64,000 nucleotides of DNA, taken from Curtobacterium sp. VKM Ac-2865 (GTDB lineage: Bacteria; Actinomycetota; Actinomycetes; Actinomycetales; Microbacteriaceae). The stretch is from assembly GCF_015350905.1 (NCBI RefSeq), contig NZ_JADKRZ010000006.1:248001-312000 (forward strand). Direction: 5' to 3'. Positions 17,877 through 25,681 of this stretch are shown piece after piece. The notes beneath the pieces were generated by a model. It was not told the origin of the DNA. It did not search any database and was given only the letters and a program-made list of their open reading frames with translations. How positions within the stretch are numbered: position 1 is the first letter of the stretch; each line of letters starts with the position of its first letter. The translations under genes were made by a program, and so were the position numbers.

Positions 17877-18851
17877 CTACTTCGTGACCGCGGTGACGGC
17901 GGCGTCGACGTAGGCCTCCATCGAGCCGGGGCCGCCGAACATCCAGATGCCGTCGTCCAGGCGGTGGACGGCGCCCCGCTCGACGAACGGCAGCGACTTC
18001 CACACGTCGTTCGACGCCAGGGTCTTCGCGAAGACGTCGTCACCGTCCACGTCGTTGCCGATGTACAGGAACGTGGTGTCGTCGGGCAGCGCGGTGAGGC
18101 CCTCGACGTCGGTCGACCCGAGGCCGTACGCCGCGTCGCCGGTGATGGTCCACGCGTTCTCGAGACCGATCGCGGTGTTCACGGCGCCGATCGCGGAGGT
18201 CTTCGTGTACGGACGGATCGTCACCTGGTTCGAGAGCACGTACGCGTCGGCGAAGGCCACCTTCGTGTCGGCCTTGCCCGCGTCGGCGAGCTTCTTCTTG
18301 GCGTCCTCGAGCTTCGACTCGAACCCCTTCCACACCGTCGTCGCCTTCGCGGTGGTGCCGGTCGCCGTCGCGATGAGGTCGAGCGTCTTCTTCATGTTCG
18401 CGAGCTGGTCCTTGCCTTCGGCGGACTCCACCACGAGCGTCGGGGCGATCTTCCGGAGCTGCGTGATGACCGAGGACTTCAGCGAGGTCGTCGCCACGAT
18501 GAGGTCGGGTGCGATCGAGGCGATGGTGTCCGTGCTCGGCTCACCGCGCGTGCCGATGTCCTCCGGGTCACCCGTGAGCGGCACGGCGGAGTCCCACGCC
18601 GAGTAGCCCTTGACGTCGGCCACCCCGGCCGGTGCGACACCGAGGGTCTCGAGGTCCTCGACGACGTTCCACTCGGTCCCGACCACCTTCTTCGCGGCGC
18701 CGTCGAGCGTCACCTTCGTGCCCGTGGCGTCGGTGACGGTGATCTTCGACGCCGCGGAGGTCGGGTCGGTCGCAGCCTGGGTCGCGCCGCAGGCGGTCAG
18801 GCCGATCGCGACGGAGACGGCGACGGCGGTGGCGGTGAGGAGGCGCTTCAT
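17877..18851 (-). CDS. Iron-siderophore binding lipoprotein
   Basis: A 324-residue class III solute-binding protein (FepB/FhuD type). It has a signal peptide with lipobox LTAC (Cys21 acylated). The body is typical for the family: TVTDATGTKVTLDGAAKKVV, then SIAPDLIVATTS and a long central helix linking the two lobes. It should capture Fe3+-siderophore outside the cell and deliver it to the fused permease downstream. Its ATG overlaps the stop of the ATPase gene (ATGA). Confidence 0.9.
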   Translation of the reverse strand: MKRLLTATAVAVSVAIGLTACGATQAATDPTSAASKITVTDATGTKVTLDGAAKKVVGTEWNVVEDLETLGVAPAGVADVKGYSAWDSAVPLTGDPEDIGTRGEPSTDTIASIAPDLIVATTSLKSSVITQLRKIAPTLVVESAEGKDQLANMKKTLDLIATATGTTAKATTVWKGFESKLEDAKKKLADAGKADTKVAFADAYVLSNQVTIRPYTKTSAIGAVNTAIGLENAWTITGDAAYGLGSTDVEGLTALPDDTTFLYIGNDVDGDDVFAKTLASNDVWKSLPFVERGAVHRLDDGIWMFGGPGSMEAYVDAAVTAVTK

Positions 18852-19681
18852 GAGCTGCTGTGGAGCCTTTCGGTGCGGGTGTGGTGCCGGCCGACCGCGC
18901 GGGTGCGCAGGCGTCCGGTGGAGGGGTCGTGGTCGACGTCGATCCGGATGCCGTAGACGGCCGACAGCCCGTCGGAGGTGAGGACCTCCGCCGGGGTGCC
19001 CTCGGCGACGACGACCCCGGCCTCGAGCAGGACGACGCGGTCAGCGACGGCTGCGGCCTGGTCGAGGTCGTGCAGGACCACGCCGACGGCGATGTGCCGC
19101 TCGTCGGCCAGGTCGCGGATCAGGTCGAGGAGCTCCACCTGGTAGCGGAGGTCGAGGTAGGTGGTCGGCTCGTCGAGCAGCAGGACGCCGGTCTCCTGCG
19201 CCAGGCAGCTCGCCAGCCAGACGCGCTGCAGCTGTCCGCCGGAGAGCTGGTCGACGTGGCGGTCGGCGAGGTCGCGCAGGCCGGTGACGTCGAGGGCGTG
19301 CTCGACGACCGCCGCCCCGTCGGGGTCGGACCCGCCGAAGCGCGAGCGGTAGGGGTGGCGGCCGAACGCGACGACGTCGCGGATGCGCAGGCCGCCGGGC
19401 GTCGGCCGGCCCTGGGTGAGGAGCGCGACGCGCTGCGCGAAGGCCTTCGGCGAGAGCGCGAGGCAGTCGACGGCGGCCTCGGTCGCGCCGTCGTGCAGCG
19501 TCACGGAGCCGCTCCGCGCCGACTGCAGTCGTGCGATCGTCCGCAGCAGGGTGGACTTGCCCGACCCGTTCGGTCCGACGAGGGCGGTCACGCGGCCGGC
19601 GACGAGCTCCAGGGACGCGCCGTGCACGACCGCGTCACCCTGGTAGGCCACGGTGACGGCATCAGCTCGGAGATCGACCAC
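18848..19681 (-). CDS. Siderophore ABC transporter ATPase
   Basis: A 277-residue FepC-type ATPase. Walker A is GPNGSGKST, the Q-loop follows in LLTQGRPTPGG, the signature is LSGGQLQR and Walker B is VLLLDEPTTYLD. It energises import by the fused FecCD permease. It is the first gene of the operon. The GTG start is followed directly by VDLRADAVTVAY, the expected first strand. A perfect iron box overlaps its -10 (TAACCT, 6 nt before the GTG), so transcription should be shut off when iron is plentiful. Confidence 0.93.
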   Translation of the reverse strand: MVDLRADAVTVAYQGDAVVHGASLELVAGRVTALVGPNGSGKSTLLRTIARLQSARSGSVTLHDGATEAAVDCLALSPKAFAQRVALLTQGRPTPGGLRIRDVVAFGRHPYRSRFGGSDPDGAAVVEHALDVTGLRDLADRHVDQLSGGQLQRVWLASCLAQETGVLLLDEPTTYLDLRYQVELLDLIRDLADERHIAVGVVLHDLDQAAAVADRVVLLEAGVVVAEGTPAEVLTSDGLSAVYGIRIDVDHDPSTGRLRTRAVGRHHTRTERLHSSS

Positions 19682-19686
19682 GCAGT

Positions 19687-19703
19687 AAGGTTAGCCTAAC
19701 CTT
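19687..19703 (-). promoter_or_regulatory. DtxR/IdeR iron box
   Basis: The perfect palindrome AAGGTTAGCCTAACCTT (8-1-8) matches the established DtxR/IdeR consensus TTAGGTTAGCCTAACCTAA. It covers the -10 box of the siderophore importer operon, whose start codon is 5 nt away. Iron-loaded DtxR/IdeR should block transcription here. Confidence 0.92.
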
Positions 19704-19744
19704 CCCGCCGCCCCGCAAGCGCGGGCTGCTCGGACGTGCTGGTC

Positions 19745-20068
19745 TCAGCCCGAGACACCGCAGGTCCGCGCCATGGCCTCGAGCAGTTCGCGGGCGGACA
19801 TCGCGGCAGCCAGCTCGATCTCGACCGGGTTGATCCCGAACGCCCGCTCGAGCTCGCGGCGGCGTGCCTGGTCGGCCACGGGCACCTCGGGCCGCTGCGG
19901 CAGCACGGCGATCGCGTGGGCGGCGGCCTCGAACGCACCGTGCGGTCGGCCGAGCTGCTCCCACATGGTGCGGACGTCGTGCGCGACCTGGTCGGAGTCG
20001 CCGCCGAACTCGAAGCCGGCGGACGCCATGGTGGCCAGTCCCTGGGCGATGGGGTCGATCGGGGTCAT
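19745..20068 (-). CDS. Small hypothetical protein
   Basis: I do not recognise this 107-residue acidic, helical protein. It opens with MTPIDPIAQGLATM. It has no signal peptide, membrane segment or metal motif; two Cys-free helices and one late Cys are visible. The ATG at 20068 is chosen because upstream in-frame sequence is Arg/Ser-rich and overlaps the promoter region of the divergent TetR gene. It may be paired with that regulator. Codon use is normal for the window. Confidence 0.55.
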   Translation of the reverse strand: MTPIDPIAQGLATMASAGFEFGGDSDQVAHDVRTMWEQLGRPHGAFEAAAHAIAVLPQRPEVPVADQARRRELERAFGINPVEIELAAAMSARELLEAMARTCGVSG

Positions 20069-20297
20069 GTCGGCATGCTCACACACCCGTCCGGGGACCC
20101 GCCAGGACCCTGACGGGGTCGTGCACGGTGCTGTCCTCCTTCCGCACGCCCCCCGGACCGGGGATGCTGCTCGGCCCCGGAACGCGGTTGACTTGCCCAG
20201 CCGCCCGTCCTGGGTCGGCCATGCGGACAGGACGTCCGCGGATCGGACACGGGCCACGACGACGTCGGCTCGGTGTCCCGGATCGACGGAGGGCACG

Positions 20298-20975
20298 ATG
20301 CTCGAAGACACCAGCGCGGACACCGCGGCAGCTGCCGCCGCGGCCGCGACCCTGCACCTGCGGATCACGATCGTGGGTGCCACCGTCGACCTGCTCCGGG
20401 ACGTCCCCTTCCACGAGGCCCGTCCCGACGACGTGGCCGACCGGCTCGCGATCAGCGTGGACGAACTGCGCCAGCACTTCCCGTCGTGGGACGGCCTCGT
20501 GCTCGCCGCGCTCGACCGCTGGAACGGCACGCGGATGGACGACGTCACCCAGGACGTCGGGAGGAACGGCACGACCGTCGAGCTCCTCCGCGCCATCGTC
20601 GCGTCGAACGCCGAGGACCCCGCGCTCATGCGCCTGCTCGTCGCGCTGCTCTCGGTCGCCGGCAACCCCGCGCACCCGATGTCGACCTACCTGCGCTCCC
20701 GCTACCAGCTCTTCTTCCTGCAGATCAAGCGCGGGCTCGAGCACGACATCGCCGTCGGCCGTGCGCCGCACACGATGGACCCGCGCCGCGGGGCGGAACA
20801 GCTCATCGCGCTCTACGAGGGGCTGCAGCTGCAGGCCCTGCTGCGTGCCGACCTCGACCTGGTGCCGGCGTTCGACCGCTCCGTGGCGCGGCTCGAACGC
20901 GGGTGGATGGAGCGGTACGAGCCCCAGGCCGCCCGCCGGCTGTCGACCTGGGCCGACGACGGCTGGGACATCTGA
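20298..20975 (+). CDS. TetR family regulator
   Basis: A 225-residue protein with an Ala-rich start and a TetR-type N-terminal HTH (LLRDVPFHEARPDDVADRLAIS, then ELRQHFPSWDGLVLAALDRW). A helical ligand domain follows. The usual Tyr in the recognition helix is replaced by His-Phe, which occurs in divergent members. GGAGGG precedes the ATG. The target is unclear; nearby candidates are the divergent 107-residue protein and the ThrE exporter. Confidence 0.78.
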   Translation: MLEDTSADTAAAAAAAATLHLRITIVGATVDLLRDVPFHEARPDDVADRLAISVDELRQHFPSWDGLVLAALDRWNGTRMDDVTQDVGRNGTTVELLRAIVASNAEDPALMRLLVALLSVAGNPAHPMSTYLRSRYQLFFLQIKRGLEHDIAVGRAPHTMDPRRGAEQLIALYEGLQLQALLRADLDLVPAFDRSVARLERGWMERYEPQAARRLSTWADDGWDI

Positions 20976-21071
20976 CGCGACACCCCGAGCGCCACTGGCC
21001 GCAGGACGCGCTGCTGGCAGGGCGACGAGGGTGCGCCGGGTACGACGGGACCTCCAACGGAAGGAACCGCC

Positions 21072-21266
21072 ATGGCAGCACCGAACCCGATCCAGGTCCA
21101 GAAGTTCCTGAGCGGCATCGAGTACCCGGCGTCGAAGGACGACATCGTCACGACGGCCGAGGAGGAGGGTGCGGACTCCGACGTCCTCGACGCCCTCAAG
21201 CAGCTCCCGGACCAGGAGTACGACGGCCCGACGGCCGTGTCGAAGGCCGTCTCCGACGCCGGCTGA
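21072..21266 (+). CDS. DUF2795 family protein
   Basis: A 64-residue protein of the DUF2795 type (FLSGIEYPASKDDIV, then VLDALKQLPDQEYDGPTAVS). These small actinobacterial proteins are predicted to form a compact helical domain, sometimes found in stress-linked loci; the function is unknown. GGAAGGAA lies 8 nt before the ATG. It is monocistronic and convergent with the ThrE gene. Confidence 0.8.
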   Translation: MAAPNPIQVQKFLSGIEYPASKDDIVTTAEEEGADSDVLDALKQLPDQEYDGPTAVSKAVSDAG

Positions 21267-21313
21267 CCAGCGTCACCCCACGGACGGTCCTCCGCGGGTC
21301 CCGTCGCCCGCTG

Positions 21314-22831
21314 TCAGGGTGTCCGGGACCCCCGGGGGACCGTCCCGTTCCCGGGGTCGTAGCCCGTGTCGCGCAGCACCCGGATCGCCGTGGTGTCGCT
21401 GTGCACCGACTGCACGTGCACCCGCCGCGACCGCCGGAGTGCCCGTCGTGCGCCGGGCGTCGCGAAGAGCGACCCGAGCACGAGTCCGGCGCCGATGCCG
21501 AGCGCGACGGAGACGGCCGCGACGAAGTCCAGTGCGGCGCTCGACGTGCCGGACATGAAGTTCAGCAGGGCGTTCGACACGGCGACACCGGGCAGCAGCG
21601 CCCCGCAGAACGCCGGCACGGAGATCGCGGAGACCGCCGTCCGCATCCGGACCGCGGCGTACGTCGACAGCACGCCGAGCAGCACCGCCGCCACGAAGGT
21701 CGCCCCGAGCAGCGGCAGCCCGAGCTGGCGCAGCCCCCACAGCGCCGCCGCCGCGGCCACCGAGAAGACGACGGCGACCGGGATCACCCGCGCGCTCGCC
21801 TGCTGCACGAAGCAGTTCGCCGCTGCCGACACGACGGTCAGCGACAGCGACGCCCAGAGCGGCAGGGTCTGCGTGACGATGCCCGACGGGTCCACCTCGA
21901 GGTGCAGCCACTTCGTCATCGCGATGCCCGCCGGCACCCCCACGACGATCGCGGCGATGACCAGCCCGATGTAGAACGCGCGGGCGACGGCCATCGCCCG
22001 GAAGCCGGAGATCGCGTCCTGCGCCCAGGTCACGAGCGACACGTGCGGCAGCAGGAGCACCACGAGGGCCGCGACCATCGTGGCAGCGCCCGTCGGCTGC
22101 AGGACCCCGGCGCCGATGGCGAGCGTGCCGATCACCGACGCGACCGCGCCCTGCGCTCCGGACACGAAGAACTGCGGGTAGCCCCGGCCGGTCAGCCACC
22201 GTCCGGAGACGATGATGCCGAGCATCAGCACGAACGCCCCGACGCCGGCACGCCAGCCACCGCCGGCCTGCATCGCGATCGAGGTCCCGAGGATCGACAG
22301 CCCGACGTCGGCGATCCACGTCGGCCACCGCGAGGGCATCCGCAGCACGGCGACGAGCGCGCTCACGGCCGAGGTCATGTCGCGTTCGTCGTGGATGACG
22401 TCGTCCACGATCTGGTTCGCCCACGCCAGCCGGTTCAGGTCGGAGCCGTCGGACCGCACGGTGCGCATCTTGACCAGCACCGGGCCGTCGGACGGTGCGT
22501 ACTGGATCGTCACCGAGCTGCCGGTGAAGTCGAGCTCCAGCGGCGCGAGGTTCCACTTCGTCGCGACGGCGACCAGCGCGATCTCGACGCTCCTGGTGTC
22601 GGCGCCGGAGGCCAGCATCACCTCGGCGACGTCGAGGCAGAAGTCGACGATCTGCACGGCCGTGTACTGCGCGGCGGCCTGGCGGTCCGGTTCGACGTGC
22701 TCGTAGATCGAGCCACGGAGCCGGGCGCGGATGTCGCGGAGGTCGTGCTGGGCGACGCTCCTGGCACGGGGGCGGTGCGGAGGACGCGGAGGGCGGCCCG
22801 TCCGGGGAGCAGGGTGGAGCGGGTCGGGCAT
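21314..22831 (-). CDS. ThrE-type threonine/serine exporter
   Basis: A 505-residue protein. The N-terminal soluble domain (about 45-190, with a conserved DVAEVMLASGADT region) is followed by about ten membrane helices in two sets. This matches ThrE of Corynebacterium, which exports threonine and serine and in related proteins dipeptides. Length is close to the family norm. The ATG at 22831 is preferred over a GTG one codon earlier; CACAAT, 6 nt upstream of the ATG, resembles the local leaderless -10 boxes. Confidence 0.87.
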   Translation of the reverse strand: MPDPLHPAPRTGRPPRPPHRPRARSVAQHDLRDIRARLRGSIYEHVEPDRQAAAQYTAVQIVDFCLDVAEVMLASGADTRSVEIALVAVATKWNLAPLELDFTGSSVTIQYAPSDGPVLVKMRTVRSDGSDLNRLAWANQIVDDVIHDERDMTSAVSALVAVLRMPSRWPTWIADVGLSILGTSIAMQAGGGWRAGVGAFVLMLGIIVSGRWLTGRGYPQFFVSGAQGAVASVIGTLAIGAGVLQPTGAATMVAALVVLLLPHVSLVTWAQDAISGFRAMAVARAFYIGLVIAAIVVGVPAGIAMTKWLHLEVDPSGIVTQTLPLWASLSLTVVSAAANCFVQQASARVIPVAVVFSVAAAAALWGLRQLGLPLLGATFVAAVLLGVLSTYAAVRMRTAVSAISVPAFCGALLPGVAVSNALLNFMSGTSSAALDFVAAVSVALGIGAGLVLGSLFATPGARRALRRSRRVHVQSVHSDTTAIRVLRDTGYDPGNGTVPRGSRTP

Positions 22832-22901
22832 CACGCCATTGTGCCTGGCCGACGGACGCGAGTCCGCACGTCCGCTGGACGGGCTGCGCAGTCCGGTTGC
22901 G

Positions 22902-23156
22902 TCAGCGTCGGCGACGGACGCTGAGTCGGCCGGCCGCGAAGGCAGCGACGACCGCGCCCGTCACGGCGACGGTCACCCCGATCACGACCGGCCAGTTGGT
23001 CGTGCCGGCCACGAAGGCGTAGTCGGTCAGCGGGGCGTAGGCGAACCACCCGGTCGGGATCCGACGATGCGTGACGGCCACCACGGTCCCGACGACCGTG
23101 GTCACCAGGCCGAGCCACAGTGCGACGTGCGTCCAGGTCTGCCGCGGTCCAGTCAC
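22902..23156 (-). CDS. Small two-helix membrane protein
   Basis: An 84-residue protein with two hydrophobic segments (about 10-30 and 50-72) and an Arg-rich C-terminus (RLSVRRRR). Its function is not recognisable. The GTG at 23156 is chosen over the GTG six bases upstream because a TACGCT box (plus-strand 23164-23169) lies exactly 7 nt from it, the usual spacing for leaderless starts here. Confidence 0.6.
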   Translation of the reverse strand: MTGPRQTWTHVALWLGLVTTVVGTVVAVTHRRIPTGWFAYAPLTDYAFVAGTTNWPVVIGVTVAVTGAVVAAFAAGRLSVRRRR

Positions 23157-23190
23157 GGCCACGAGCGTAGCCGCCGGGGGCGACCCCAGG

Positions 23191-23236
23191 ACGGACTGGA
23201 GGCCCGGTGCCAGCTGGCACCGAGCCTCCAGTCCGT
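23191..23236. repeat. Palindromic REP-like element, copy 1
   Basis: A 46-bp palindrome with one mismatched pair and no loop, whose core is CGGTGCCAGCTGGCACCG, flanked by GGACTGGAGGC and its complement. It ends 14 nt from the osmC stop codon, so it probably also acts as a terminator. Relatives lie at 37594-37637, 44631-44670 and 48412-48455. Confidence 0.8.
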
Positions 23237-23250
23237 GGGGGTGGTGCGGA

Positions 23251-23691
23251 CTACTGCTCGAGCGTCGCGTTCAGCGTGATCTCGACACCGGTCAGCGCCT
23301 TGCTGACGGGGCAGGTCGCCTTGGCGTCCTGCGCTGCCTTCTGGAAGGTGGCCTCGTCGACGCCGGAGATCTCGCCGTTGACGGTGAGGACGATGCCGGT
23401 GAGCTTGAAGCCGCCGGCGCTGTCCGGGCCGAGCGAGACGTCGGCCTTGACGTCGAGGGCCTCGACGGTGCCGCCGGCCTCGCCGAGGATCGCGGAGAAC
23501 TGCATCGCGTAGCAGGCGGAGTGCGCTGCGGCGATGAGCTCCTCGGGGCTGGTGGTGCCGTCGGCGTCCTCGGCGGCGCGCTTCGGGAAGGAGACGTCGT
23601 AGGTGCCGACCTTGGAGCTGGAGAGTTCGACCTGGCCGGAGCCGTCGTTCAGTCCGCCGTTCCAGGCGGTGCGAGCGGTGCGCGTGGGCAT
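23251..23691 (-). CDS. OsmC family peroxiredoxin
   Basis: A 146-residue OsmC/Ohr-type thiol peroxidase. The two catalytic Cys are at 60 (in AHSACYAMQF) and 127 (in ATCPVSKAL), the usual arrangement. It should reduce organic hydroperoxides in the cytoplasm. GAAAGGA precedes the ATG. The divergent neighbour is a zinc alcohol dehydrogenase, and the shared promoter region contains repeated GAGAACG half-sites (23750-23777) that may bind a common regulator. Confidence 0.9.
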   Translation of the reverse strand: MPTRTARTAWNGGLNDGSGQVELSSSKVGTYDVSFPKRAAEDADGTTSPEELIAAAHSACYAMQFSAILGEAGGTVEALDVKADVSLGPDSAGGFKLTGIVLTVNGEISGVDEATFQKAAQDAKATCPVSKALTGVEITLNATLEQ

Positions 23692-23749
23692 GGCAGTCCT
23701 TTCGTCGTGGGGGTGGGGCCGATCGGACCCGCCGGAGCCGAGTCAATCG

Positions 23750-23777
23750 GAGAACGGTCGTTCTCGCAACCGTTCTC
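23750..23777. promoter_or_regulatory. Candidate operator, three GAGAACG half-sites
   Basis: GAGAACGGTCGTTCTC (7-2-7 palindrome, 23750-23765) is followed after 5 nt by another CGTTCTC (23771-23777). It lies in the region shared by osmC and the alcohol dehydrogenase. The binding protein is unknown. Confidence 0.5.
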
Positions 23778-23838
23778 GGGGAAGACGCAGCATCGGGAGG
23801 AGTGCGACGGGGGCGGGAAGGCAGATGAGCAACAGGTG

Positions 23839-23844
23839 TAGCTT
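23839..23844 (+). promoter_or_regulatory. Leaderless -10 box of the alcohol dehydrogenase
   Basis: TAGCTT ends 6 nt before the ATG at 23851, with no ribosome binding site in between. Confidence 0.58.
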
Positions 23845-23850
23845 TGGATC

Positions 23851-24894
23851 ATGCGCGCCGTCGTGTTCGAGCAGTACCAGACCTTCCCGTCCCTGCAGGA
23901 CGTCCCCAAGCCCACGCCGGGTCCGGGGGAGGTGTTGCTCAAGGTCGCCGGAGCCGGCGCGTGTCACTCCGACGTCGCCGTGTACCGCGAGTTCCAGGCG
24001 GGGCAACCGGGCGCGCAGGCCCCCGCGTTCACGCTCGGCCACGAGAACTCCGGCTGGGTCGAGTCCGTGGGCGAGGGCGTCTCGGGCTTCACCCCGGGCG
24101 ACGCCTACCTGGTCTACGGCCCGGTCGGCTGCGGGCACTGCCGGTACTGCTCGAAGGGGCAGGACACCTACTGCGAGAACGCCGCGACGAACCCGTACAT
24201 GGCCATCGGCCTTGGTCGCGACGGCGGCATGGCGGAGTACGTGACGGTCCCGGCCCGGAACCTCGTGCCGCTCGGCGAAGCGGACCCGGTCGCCGCAGCC
24301 CCCCTCAGCGACGCGGCCCTGACGCCGTACCACGCGATCAAGAACGCGCTCCCGAACCTGGCGGGCGGCGGGAAGCACGCGCTGGTCGTCGGCCTCGGCG
24401 GCCTCGGGCAGATCGCCGTCCAGATCCTCACCGCGCTGACCGGCGCGACCGTCATCGCGACGGACATGAAGGAGGACGCGATGGCCCGCGCTGCCGAGCG
24501 TGGCGCCGTGACGGTCCCCGGCGGTCCGGACCAGGCGGACCGGATCCGGGAGATCACGGGCGGCAAGGGCGTCGACGCGGCGTTCGACTTCGTCGGTGCG
24601 ACCCCGACCGTCAAGCTCGCGCAGGCGTCGATGGCCGTCGGTGGCCGGTTCACGGTCGTCGGCATCGCGGGTGGCACCACCGAGTGGAACTTCTTCTCGA
24701 CGCCCTACGAGTCGACGATCACGAACACGTACTGGGGCACGATCGAGGACCTGCACGACGTCGTCGCGATGTACCGCGCGGGCCAGATCGTGCCGGACAT
24801 CGAGCGGTACTCCCTCGACGACGCGCTCGAGGCGTACCGCAAGCTGGAGGCCGGAGAGCTGTCTGGGCGTGCGGTGGTCGTGCCGACGCTCTGA
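23851..24894 (+). CDS. Zinc-dependent alcohol dehydrogenase
   Basis: A 347-residue medium-chain dehydrogenase. Catalytic zinc ligands are Cys38 and His64-Glu65. The structural zinc site Cys94, Cys97, Cys100, Cys108 is complete. The Rossmann motif is VVGLGGLGQIA at about 180. It oxidises alcohols or reduces aldehydes with NAD(P)H; the substrate is not readable. It is divergent from osmC, suggesting a role with oxidative or aldehyde stress (inference). Confidence 0.9.
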   Translation: MRAVVFEQYQTFPSLQDVPKPTPGPGEVLLKVAGAGACHSDVAVYREFQAGQPGAQAPAFTLGHENSGWVESVGEGVSGFTPGDAYLVYGPVGCGHCRYCSKGQDTYCENAATNPYMAIGLGRDGGMAEYVTVPARNLVPLGEADPVAAAPLSDAALTPYHAIKNALPNLAGGGKHALVVGLGGLGQIAVQILTALTGATVIATDMKEDAMARAAERGAVTVPGGPDQADRIREITGGKGVDAAFDFVGATPTVKLAQASMAVGGRFTVVGIAGGTTEWNFFSTPYESTITNTYWGTIEDLHDVVAMYRAGQIVPDIERYSLDDALEAYRKLEAGELSGRAVVVPTL

Positions 24895-24940
24895 CGCCCC
24901 GCGCCCTGCGCCCCGGCTCGGGTCAGCGGCGCGACGCCCG

Positions 24941-25681
24941 TCAGGACGGTGCAGCGCTGCTGCTGACGACCGCGCTGGCCCGGTCCGACGACCGGGCCGC
25001 GTAGCCGACGCGGCTCTGCCGGACGTGCGACGCCATCGTGGCCGCGGCGGCGTCCACGTCCCCGGCGTCGATCGCGGACAGGATCCGTCGGTGCTCGGGC
25101 CAGAGCCGTGCCCCGCGCGAGAACGTGTCCATCGCGTAGAGCCACTCGATCTTGCGCGAGAGCTGCCGCAGCAGGGTGGCGAGCGTCGTGCTGCCGGAGA
25201 GCTCGGCGACGAGCAGGTGGAAGCGCTCGTTGAGGTCGACGAGCAGCTCGAGCTCGTCGTGCTCCACGGCGGCGTCCCCGGCGTCGAGCACCTCGCCGAG
25301 CTCCCGGCGGACCCGCCACCAGTCCTCGGGCAGGGCGTCGCCGTCGAACAGTGTCCTGGCGCGGGTCGCTGCACGCCGGGCCGTGGCGACCTCGAGTGAC
25401 TCCCGCACCGCGAACAGGTCGTCCGCCTCGTCGAAGGGGATCGCGGCGATGCGCGAGCCCACGTTCGGCTGCGACACGACGAAGCCCTCGCCCTCGAGCC
25501 CGCGCAGCGCCTCGCGCACCGGCACCCGGGAGACGCCGTAGCGCTCGGCCAGGAACGCCTCGGTCACCCGGGTGCCGGGCAGCAGGTCGCCCGCCACGAT
25601 GTCGCGGCGGATCGCGTCGAGGACCCCGGCTCCGTTCAGCACGGGGCCAAGCGTCCCACAACCGGCCGGGACGCTCGTCAC
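24941..25681 (-). CDS. GntR (FadR-like) regulator of peptide operon
   Basis: A 246-residue GntR protein: winged helix with GDLLPGTRVTEAFLAERYGVS and RVPVREALRGLEGEGF, then an FCD effector domain with DLNERFHLLV and RRILSAIDAGD. It is the last gene of a six-gene operon (binding protein, two permeases, gamma-glutamyltransferase, double ATPase, regulator). Its GTG overlaps the ATPase stop (GTGA). A shorter start near LNGAGVLDAI is possible. It probably autoregulates through two operator-like sites before the first gene (32791-32833). The ligand may be a peptide or amino acid handled by the operon (inference). Confidence 0.86.
   Translation of the reverse strand: MTSVPAGCGTLGPVLNGAGVLDAIRRDIVAGDLLPGTRVTEAFLAERYGVSRVPVREALRGLEGEGFVVSQPNVGSRIAAIPFDEADDLFAVRESLEVATARRAATRARTLFDGDALPEDWWRVRRELGEVLDAGDAAVEHDELELLVDLNERFHLLVAELSGSTTLATLLRQLSRKIEWLYAMDTFSRGARLWPEHRRILSAIDAGDVDAAAATMASHVRQSRVGYAARSSDRASAVVSSSAAPS

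Noticed and set aside
15504..18956. A 1150-codon frame opposite the siderophore importer
   Set aside because: Composition is Asp/Arg/Gly-rich without domains; the opposite strand encodes clear ABC importer genes.
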